From: Chitinophagales bacterium
Lineage (GTDB): Bacteria > Bacteroidota > Bacteroidia > Chitinophagales > Saprospiraceae
DNA length: 64,000 nucleotides
Reading direction: 5' to 3'
Assembly: GCA_013298955.1 (NCBI GenBank)
Contig: JAAFJT010000001.1
Coordinates: forward strand, 62,001-126,000
The position numbers and the translations under genes are program-made. Shown here piece by piece: positions 57,968 to 64,000 of the stretch. Positions within the stretch are counted from its first letter, which is position 1; each line of letters starts with the position of its first letter. The notes beneath the pieces were generated by a model. The model made no database searches. It saw only the letters and a program-made list of their open reading frames with translations, and was not told where the DNA came from.

Positions 57968-58786
57968 ATGCAATTGACCACTGAATCCAATTCACATTAC
58001 GATAATTTAGAATCTAAAAACATTTCGCAGCTCCTGCATGCGATGAATCAAGAAGATTGCTCGGTGCCACAAGCGGTGCAAAAAGCATTGCCGCAAATAG
58101 AGGCTTTTCTTGCGGCTGCTATGGTGCGCATGCGCAACGGCGGTAAAATTTTTTACATAGGTGCAGGTACATCTGGGCGTTTGGGCGTGCTGGATGCCTC
58201 CGAAATTCCGCCGACTTTTGGCGCGCCGAAAGATTGGTTCATCGGTTTGATAGCGGGCGGAGACCATGCTTTACGCAATCCTGTCGAATTTGCCGAAGAT
58301 AATTTACAGCAAGCATGGAAAGATATGCAAGTGTATTCCATTGATAAACAAGATATTGTGGTCGGAATTGCGGCTTCTGGGACAACACCTTATGTGATGG
58401 GCGGGTTGAAATCGGCGCAGACAGCAGGCTGTTTGACAGGCTGCATTGTTTGCAATATAGGTTCGCCTGTGGCTGCTGCGGCGATGTTTCCAATGGAAAT
58501 CGTGGTCGGTCCCGAATTTGTTACGGGCAGTACCCGATTAAAATCAGGGACGGCAACCAAATTAGTTTTGAATATGATTTCGACGACTTTGATGATTCAA
58601 ATGGGGCGCGTCAAGGGCAATCGCATGGTCGATATGCAGTTGGCAAATCGAAAATTGGTTCAACGCGGGACGAAAATGGTTATGGAAGCCCTGCAATTGG
58701 ACGAAAAAACGGCGCATGAACTCTTGCAACAACAAGGGTCGGTTCGCAAAGCGATTGATTTTTTTAAAACAAAAAATAATATATAG
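57968..58786 (+). CDS. murQ: N-acetylmuramic acid 6-phosphate etherase
   Basis: The 272-residue protein has the MurQ pattern: TTESNSHYDNLESKNISQLL at the start, then the SIS domain with IFYIGAGTSGRLGVLDASEI (G-x-G-T-S-G-R, about residues 60-77), PPTFGAPKDWFIGLIAGGDH, GIAASGTTPYVMGGL and EFVTGSTRLKSGTATKLVLN. It cleaves the lactyl ether of MurNAc-6-P to GlcNAc-6-P and lactate in cell-wall recycling. It is slightly shorter than the usual about 300 aa. No murP, amgK or nagA gene adjoins it. No promoter is obvious, apart from an AT-rich region. Confidence 0.95.
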   Translation: MQLTTESNSHYDNLESKNISQLLHAMNQEDCSVPQAVQKALPQIEAFLAAAMVRMRNGGKIFYIGAGTSGRLGVLDASEIPPTFGAPKDWFIGLIAGGDHALRNPVEFAEDNLQQAWKDMQVYSIDKQDIVVGIAASGTTPYVMGGLKSAQTAGCLTGCIVCNIGSPVAAAAMFPMEIVVGPEFVTGSTRLKSGTATKLVLNMISTTLMIQMGRVKGNRMVDMQLANRKLVQRGTKMVMEALQLDEKTAHELLQQQGSVRKAIDFFKTKNNI

Positions 58787-58904
58787 CTTACTTAAAATAA
58801 TAGGTAACTTGGTTGTTGCCACATTCCAAAGAAAGGTTTATTTTTGGACAAGATTTGTAACTGAACCGTTTTTTACCTTGATTTAACTCAAATTTTGCTT
58901 GAAA

Positions 58905-59480
58905 ATGACAAAAATGCCTCTTTTCGGATTGATTTTTTGGATGGGTAGCTGCCTTGAAAGCGCGGCGCAATCAGTCGATTCTTCCAAATCGTATTTCGCG
59001 CCCGCGCTTGACACTGCGACGATGCAGGTCACAGGTAGTGGTTACGCGTACTCGGTCAAAGAGCCGAAACGGTGGACAGGCGATAAAGAACGCGCCAAAG
59101 ACTTTTTTTCAAACATTGTGTTTTATGAAAATGAACAAGCATTGACGGCGGGTGGCGCGTTAATCCAAGTTTTGCTGTTCAAAAAACAGGATGAAAACAC
59201 CATAGATGATTTAAATCACGATGTGAACGGTTACAAACGCGAATTTCCGACCGCACAAGTGAAGGATGTTAAATATAAGCATAAAAATTATGCTTGTTTT
59301 GCGAAAGTGGTTTATTTGCAAAGCCGTTTTTATCAGTACATTTGCTACATCAATCCGGGCAAAAAGTTTCAAAATGGGTTTTCTGTGGCGATGAATGTCC
59401 AAAAACGGGCTCCTACCAAACAAGAATTAGTAGCATTTGAGTCCGTAATCCAATCTTTGAACGGCTTGACGGAAAATTAA
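58905..59480 (+). CDS. Uncharacterised exported protein
   Basis: From ATG 58905 the 191-residue protein begins MTKMPLFGLIFWMGSCLESA, a signal peptide cleaved near AAQ. TTG 58899 is also possible. The mature domain has alternating strands and helices (YSVKEPKRWTGDKERAKDFF, EQALTAGGALIQVLLFKKQD, FYQYICYINPGKKFQNGFSV). I do not recognise the family. It would be periplasmic. It is 25 bases before a GT39-like gene in the same orientation and probably shares its transcript. Confidence 0.75.
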   Translation: MTKMPLFGLIFWMGSCLESAAQSVDSSKSYFAPALDTATMQVTGSGYAYSVKEPKRWTGDKERAKDFFSNIVFYENEQALTAGGALIQVLLFKKQDENTIDDLNHDVNGYKREFPTAQVKDVKYKHKNYACFAKVVYLQSRFYQYICYINPGKKFQNGFSVAMNVQKRAPTKQELVAFESVIQSLNGLTEN

Positions 59481-59504
59481 ATATGGACAAAAAATATTTT
59501 AACG

Positions 59505-60980
59505 ATGCTAAATTTTGTTTTTTTGAAAAAAAATGCCCTTCCATGTTTGGTTGGGCTGTTTGCTTTTGCCTATCTTTGTTGCAAGGCGGCAATCGTGCAG
59601 ATTACACATGATGAAGTTTATACCGTCATGCAACTCACGCCACAACCGATTTGGGATTTGATGGCGTATCAAAGTTCTTATACGAATAATCATATTTTAA
59701 ATACGTTATTGTGTAAATTATCTTGTAATCTATTTGGAATGAATACCTTATCAGGCAGATTACCTGTTTTAATTTCATTTATAGTTTATTTTTACTTTTG
59801 TTTTCGATTGGCTGAATCGGTATTTAAAACAGATGAAACGCGTTGGTATCAATGGGCAATGTTAAGTGTTTTGATATGCAATCCCTACTTATTAGATTTT
59901 TTTTCATTGGCTCGCGGGTATGGGATAGCGATTGCCTGCATGATGGGCGCAACCTATCATTCAACACAATATGTTTGTTTTAAAATTGAAAAATCATTAT
60001 CAATAGGATTGTTTTGGGCAAGTTTGGCGGTGTATGCCCAATTTGGATTATTACATTTTTGGTTAGCTTTTCAAGCTATCTTATTGGTTTACAATCTTTT
60101 AGGTGTTTCAACGAATGCTAAAAAAAGTTTTTTCATTCAAATTATAAGTGTCCTTTTAACAATTTTATTGATTTATAAACCCATTACGGCAATTTTGCGC
60201 GATAATCAAATTGCTTATTACGGGACGAAAGGTTTTTTGGAAGATACGATTCATTCTATTTTAAACAATTCTTTATTCAGCCAAGCCTATTTTGACTCGC
60301 GTACTTTTGATGTTTTTGCAGATTTATTAATCGTTTTGTTTGTTTTAATCTTGACAAACAATATTTTAAACATTAAAAATATAAAAATTCAAACAGTTGA
60401 AACGCCTGCATTTTGGCTTTTCGCGCTATTCAGTATGACGGCGATGAGCGTCATTTTACAATTTCACTTATTGGGCAATCAATACGTAATTGATAGAACC
60501 GCCTTGTTTTTCTATCCTTTATTGGCAATGAATTTCCCCTTTGCAGCCGTCATTTTATCAAAATTAAAACCCATTGCAGGGCGCAGTTTGTTGATTATAA
60601 TTACGATTTTCGCTATGTATCACACCTTGCGAAGCAGCCATTTACGCAGTTATCGAGAATGGTATTATGATAATCATACTTTTGAAGTGTTGGATTTCAT
60701 GGAAAAAGAACGTTCCAAACGGCTTTCACAAGGCGACACCAATCTAATTCGCTTAGATATGAGTTGGATTTTTCAACCGTCGATTGCTTTTTATTGGAAA
60801 ACGCGCCAATATGCATGGATTAATTCGCCACCTTTTCACATGAATATTGAATCAAATACCGATTGTGAATATTATTATGCGTCCGCAGATGATGTTCCGA
60901 AATTAGCTGAAAAATTTGAAATTGTTTTAAAATTTCCAGATAATGTGGGGCAATTGATGCGCCGAAAAAAAATGGAATGA
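59505..60980 (+). CDS. GT39/ArnT-like multi-pass glycosyltransferase-type membrane protein
   Basis: The 491-residue protein has about 11 membrane segments and an early acidic motif THDEVYT (about residues 34-40), typical of the DE site of GT-C enzymes such as PMT, ArnT and Bacteroidota GT39-like proteins. A long extracytoplasmic C-terminal part (about 400-491, EVLDFMEKERSKRLSQGDTN) follows. Such enzymes transfer sugars from polyprenyl phosphate donors on the outer face of the membrane. A polyprenyl-phosphate glycosyltransferase of the GT2 type is at 18217 but far away. The substrate is unknown. Confidence 0.78.
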   Translation: MLNFVFLKKNALPCLVGLFAFAYLCCKAAIVQITHDEVYTVMQLTPQPIWDLMAYQSSYTNNHILNTLLCKLSCNLFGMNTLSGRLPVLISFIVYFYFCFRLAESVFKTDETRWYQWAMLSVLICNPYLLDFFSLARGYGIAIACMMGATYHSTQYVCFKIEKSLSIGLFWASLAVYAQFGLLHFWLAFQAILLVYNLLGVSTNAKKSFFIQIISVLLTILLIYKPITAILRDNQIAYYGTKGFLEDTIHSILNNSLFSQAYFDSRTFDVFADLLIVLFVLILTNNILNIKNIKIQTVETPAFWLFALFSMTAMSVILQFHLLGNQYVIDRTALFFYPLLAMNFPFAAVILSKLKPIAGRSLLIIITIFAMYHTLRSSHLRSYREWYYDNHTFEVLDFMEKERSKRLSQGDTNLIRLDMSWIFQPSIAFYWKTRQYAWINSPPFHMNIESNTDCEYYYASADDVPKLAEKFEIVLKFPDNVGQLMRRKKME

Positions 60981-61006
60981 TGCGCTACCTTATAGCCATG
61001 ATGAAT

Positions 61007-61441
61007 TCAAAAAAAATCTAAAGGCAATCGATTTTTTTCGCTACCCAATTGCTTTTCAATGCTTTGCAAATCAATATTCAGTGCATTCACCGACAGGTGA
61101 ATCTCCCGTAAAGAAAGTGCAAGCGAAATCGATAACGACAAAACGCCCAATGAAAAAATATTTTTTGCCATTTCAATGCGGTGTTCAAACACGAAAAACA
61201 TGCTAATTACGCATAAAAAAAGTGAAAAAGCTCCAAACCATTGCATATTGCGAATGATATAAACCCGCCGCCGCAAATTGCGGATTTGCAAAAGCAAATT
61301 ATCTGCTGGATTTTCTAAAAACTTTTCTTTCAAACTGCGGATTAAATTGGCAATCGCCAAAAAACGATTCGTATAGGCTAAAAGCAATAGCGAAATCGCG
61401 GGAAATAAAACCGCAGGGGTCGCAATATTAAAATCATTCAT
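61007..61441 (-). CDS. DUF2721 family membrane protein
   Basis: The 144-residue protein has three membrane segments (about residues 8-24, 60-80 and 85-110) and the DUF2721 pattern: FNIATPAVLFPAISLLLLAY, TNRFLAIANLIRSLKEKFLE and YIIRNMQWFGAFSLFLCVIS. The function is unknown. It follows the proline dehydrogenase gene on the minus strand after only 22 bases, so the two are probably co-transcribed. It ends 26 bases beyond the convergent GT39-like gene. Confidence 0.87.
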   Translation of the reverse strand: MNDFNIATPAVLFPAISLLLLAYTNRFLAIANLIRSLKEKFLENPADNLLLQIRNLRRRVYIIRNMQWFGAFSLFLCVISMFFVFEHRIEMAKNIFSLGVLSLSISLALSLREIHLSVNALNIDLQSIEKQLGSEKNRLPLDFF

Positions 61442-61463
61442 GCTTTAATTTATTTATAACTTA

Positions 61464-62639
61464 TTATAAACCACGACGTTGTAATTCTTTTTGGATAAAA
61501 CGATATTCTCGACTCATATCGCCTGTAACGGCTGTATTTTCCTGCGCCCGCCGAATCAAATACGGCGTAACGTCTTGAACGCTGCCATAAACCACATATT
61601 TGGCAACATTGTAACCATTCGCAGCTAAATGAAATGTAATATTATCGCTCATCCCATACAGTTGCGCAAACCAATAATGGGGATGATTTTTCGGAATCTG
61701 ATGCGAATCCATCCAATCCGCTTGCAATAAATTACTGGCTACATTGTGGGACGCATTCATAATTGCCATTTTTTTACCTCGTTCAAGGCAAAAAAGGAGC
61801 GCGTCATCAAACATTTTATCGGTTGTTGCCTTATCAGGATTGATAGGGGAAGGATAATCCAACTCTTCGGCGCGATTCCGTTCTTTTTCCATGTACGCAC
61901 CGCGCACTAATTTCACACCAAGGATGTAATTTTGGGCTTGTGATAATTGAAACGCGGCTTGTAATTGTTTTAAACCATCGTTTCGATACATTTGTAAAGT
62001 ATTGAAAACCACTGCTTTGTCTTTATTATACCGCGCCATTAAGATATTCACCATTTTATCAATCGTCTCTTGAATCCACGATTCTTCGGCATCAATGAGT
62101 ATCATAATGCCTTTATCGCGTGCCGTGTGGCAAATCGCATCGGCTCTTTTGGACGCATTGAAATACTCTTTTTGCTCTGCTTCAGTCCACTCATTGCCCG
62201 ATTGCATTTTTTCCAAAAGTTCAAAACGCGCTAATCCCGATATTTTGATGACCACAAATGGGATTTTATGCCGCGCTGCAAAATCAATCGCCCGTAATGC
62301 CTCATTCATCGTCCAATTAAAATCCGTTTCCGAAGATTTGGCTTCCGCGCCATAATCCAAAATCGAATGAACTTGAAAATGACCTAAATGTTCAATATTG
62401 GGAAGGGAATCCAAAAGGGTAGTGCCTCCACAAAATTGTTTGAAAATCGTGTTTTTGACGACTTGGTGCGCAAATGGCAGATTCCATTCGACCGCTTTCA
62501 TCGCCAATTTGGAACCCCATTTGACTAAAAAGGGTTGATTCATCATTGAAAAAAGCCAAGCGGTCTCTTTCAATGCCTTGTCTGATTTGCCTGCGAAGGC
62601 AATTTGAGTATCTGAAAAATCGATTTGTTGTTTTTCCAT
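61464..62639 (-). CDS. Proline dehydrogenase (monofunctional PRODH)
   Basis: The 391-residue protein is the (beta/alpha)8 proline dehydrogenase. There is PFVVIKISGLARFELLEKMQ, DKGIMILIDAEESWIQETID, FNTLQMYRNDGLKQLQAAFQ, KLVRGAYMEKERNRAEELDY (FAD and substrate-binding Arg) and YGMSDNITFHLAANGYNVAK with RRAQENTAV at the end. It oxidises proline to P5C, passing electrons to quinone, at the inner membrane face. It lacks the P5CDH half of PutA; that activity is pruA at the left end of the window. It is followed by DUF2721, likely in the same transcript. Confidence 0.95.
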   Translation of the reverse strand: MEKQQIDFSDTQIAFAGKSDKALKETAWLFSMMNQPFLVKWGSKLAMKAVEWNLPFAHQVVKNTIFKQFCGGTTLLDSLPNIEHLGHFQVHSILDYGAEAKSSETDFNWTMNEALRAIDFAARHKIPFVVIKISGLARFELLEKMQSGNEWTEAEQKEYFNASKRADAICHTARDKGIMILIDAEESWIQETIDKMVNILMARYNKDKAVVFNTLQMYRNDGLKQLQAAFQLSQAQNYILGVKLVRGAYMEKERNRAEELDYPSPINPDKATTDKMFDDALLFCLERGKKMAIMNASHNVASNLLQADWMDSHQIPKNHPHYWFAQLYGMSDNITFHLAANGYNVAKYVVYGSVQDVTPYLIRRAQENTAVTGDMSREYRFIQKELQRRGL

Positions 62640-62875
62640 ATTTTTTGAATCCTAAGTCTTGCTTCTAAAAACTAACAAAAATGTAGGTATATTGTTCACA
62701 TCTACAAAAGTAGCCTTCTTTTTAAAGTAAAAATGATTTTTTAAACCCACAAGGAGTGATGCTTTGGCATGAATTATGCTTCATTTACGATAGAAATCTT
62801 AAATTTAAATCAATTCATACCGTAAAACAATCACATGAGCGTAAAAACGCATCTCTAAAATACCCTTTTCGGGGT

Positions 62876-62908
62876 ATTGAATATAATCAAAAAAAACGTA
62901 TAAATTTG
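62876..62908 (+). promoter_or_regulatory. Promoter of the WG-repeat gene with a long leader
   Basis: ATTG (62876-62879), 21 bases, TAAATTTG (62901-62908). The start codon is about 290 bases downstream. The gap 62640-63199 has no other gene-like sign; TTG-initiated frames in the leader look random. Confidence 0.45.
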
Positions 62909-63199
62909 TTGTAGATTTTAAACTAAACAATTCCGATTAAACGAATTTTTGCTAATAAAACCAATTCTGTGAACCGATATTTCCCCTCCGTTGGTGCGCA
63001 GCATTTCGCTGAAAAGTTACACATTCAATTTTTATAGCAACATTGTTGCAACACTGACCCCCTCAGTATCAAAGCAAATGGTATTATTGCGTCGCGTCGA
63101 AAAAACCGGTAAGGTGTTGCGCGGTGGTGCCTGCTTGATTTGTGCTGCAAACATCCCATACATTACTCAAATAATTCTTATCACCGGTTTAAAACAACT

Positions 63200-64000
63200 A
63201 TGATGAAAGTTCTGCACGCTACTTTGTCCGTACTGCTGACCGCTAACGCGCTTTATGCGCAAAGAGGCGATATAAGTTCGCCGATGGCATCTGCTGGACC
63301 TGCAAAAGAACGCAATAGTGTTCACCCGACTTCTAATTTCACGAATGAAACGCCTGAGCAGGCGCGCAGACAAGTCAAAATATCGCTGAATAACTATCGG
63401 GGTTCGAGTGTTACGGTCGATACATTGATTATGAGTTCGCGGAAATCCATGAATGACGAGGTGAGCGAAGAAGTTTCAAAAGCCAATTTTGCAGAGTATT
63501 TGGAAAAAATGGAGCGCGTCCTCAATGGCAAACTTTCCCTCGTGCAAGAAGCTAAAAACATTGAGCAAATGGAGGAACGCACTCGTTTGTATCGGGGTTT
63601 GATGATTGCTAAGAGTGCGCAATGTTTGGTCAATAAGACGGATGGGCAATTTGTGCGCATGAAGGATTTGGATGGGATTGACGTGATTTGTTATCCGATT
63701 GAGTCGCTCAAAAGCAACGCGCGCTATGGTTTGATAGAGCCGTATAAGGAAGGTTTTGCGCGAATTAAAAAAGACCAAGTGTTTGGTTTTTTGAATTATT
63801 GCGGCGATGAAGTCGTGCAAGCGCAATACGAAACGGCAGAACCGTTCAATAATGGTAAAGCCTTAGTGAAAAAAGTGGATTGGTTTTTTATAGATGCGGT
63901 TGGGAATGAATCGGCGGCATTAACAGGCGTTGCAGACGCGAAAGCAATGGCGCATGGGGTCAGTTTGGTTCGCTTCGCCAATGGAAAATCGGCATTTGTC
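63200..64000 (+). CDS. WG-repeat-containing protein, N-terminal part
   Basis: The frame is open from ATG 63200 to the window end (267 codons) and is incomplete. It begins with a signal peptide (MMKVLHATLSVLLTANALYA, cleaved before QRG) followed by a helical region (about 80-150, VSKANFAEYLEKMERVLNGK). From about residue 185 there are WG (KWG) repeats: RYGLIEPYKEGFARIKKDQV, FGFLNYCGDEVVQAQYETAE, then PFNNGKALVKKVDWFFIDA and SLVRFANGKSAFV. WG repeats make beta-rich folds in exported proteins of Bacteroidota and others. The function is unknown. Alternative ATG at 63203. Confidence 0.82.
   Translation, partial: MMKVLHATLSVLLTANALYAQRGDISSPMASAGPAKERNSVHPTSNFTNETPEQARRQVKISLNNYRGSSVTVDTLIMSSRKSMNDEVSEEVSKANFAEYLEKMERVLNGKLSLVQEAKNIEQMEERTRLYRGLMIAKSAQCLVNKTDGQFVRMKDLDGIDVICYPIESLKSNARYGLIEPYKEGFARIKKDQVFGFLNYCGDEVVQAQYETAEPFNNGKALVKKVDWFFIDAVGNESAALTGVADAKAMAHGVSLVRFANGKSAFV

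Noticed and set aside
62991-63203. 70-codon TTG-start frame just before the WG-repeat gene
   Set aside because: Starts at a non-ATG codon, has no signal or known pattern, and lies in what looks like an mRNA leader.
1-64000. Search for tRNA, rRNA, transposase or phage genes
   Set aside because: I looked through all gaps and coding frames and saw none; the inverted repeats have no associated protein in the window.

Overview
The window is an ordinary-looking stretch of a Bacteroidota chromosome (low-GC, densely but not tightly packed). The evidence is the TAnnTTTG promoter box in front of many genes, two proteins with type IX secretion sorting tails, a CarboxypepD-type TonB-dependent receptor, the pheT - coiled-coil ORF - zapA - rny gene order, and many Bacteroidota-type ECF sigma and CHRD proteins. 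I cannot name the genus; a Saprospiria, Chitinophagia or Cytophagia member is an inference. There are no tRNA or rRNA genes, no CRISPR array, no transposase and no prophage that I can see.

Layout: 1-1744 holds the 5' part of pruA, a small unknown gene and a PP2C-like phosphatase. 1864-4758 is a TonB-dependent receptor. 5079-10233 is the pheT/zapA/rny block, with a likely structured RNA (6S candidate) between zapA and rny. 10323-13390 has a lipoprotein, an ECF sigma/anti-sigma pair, a YqeY protein and a broken macro-domain gene. 13861-21479 has a membrane-anchored sulfatase, an AI-2E exporter-type protein, a GT2 glycosyltransferase, an FMN-dependent glutamate-synthase-like protein and tcdA. 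21688-26559 is a SigK/RskA-like pair next to a giant eight-domain CHRD protein with a T9SS tail. 27058-29794 is a four-gene set (small CxGKC protein, Met/His-rich outer-membrane protein, MbnP-like lipoprotein, mono-heme cytochrome) that looks like metal, probably copper, handling. 29882-32026 is a T9SS-sorted propeller-like protein.

32713-44470 carries thrB, a BamA/TamA-like barrel, an esterase, metG, an omega-amidase, recX, a DCC thioredoxin-like protein, dut, a sugar nucleotidyltransferase and a Fic protein. 44808-51809 carries a small barrel-like protein, a YpdA-like flavoprotein, a long-chain acyl-CoA ligase, an MDR oxidoreductase, a TPMT-like methyltransferase and an epimerase. 52113-54533 is ParA, an unknown partner and a DUF3137 membrane protein. 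54694-64000 has an alpha/beta hydrolase, DUF547, fni, murQ, a GT39-like membrane protein, DUF2721, proline dehydrogenase and the start of a WG-repeat protein. Proline dehydrogenase (near the right end) and pruA (left end) together make the proline to glutamate route.

The most striking non-coding feature is that nearly every gene boundary carries a long, almost perfect inverted repeat. At least seven recurrent 'word' families can be told apart (for example ATCCGCG, AGGATTTTTAGG, AAGGTTTCCGAAACC, GGTCGGCGAGGTTGCAACC, TTTCGTAAATTT). Several are nested inside one another like Russian dolls, the best case being 32077-32363 with three concentric dyads. One dyad (18929-19010) even contains the last codons of two convergent genes. 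This repeat system, the duplicated promoter plus signal-peptide remnant upstream of the CHRD gene, and the MbnP-like cluster are the things most worth a second look.
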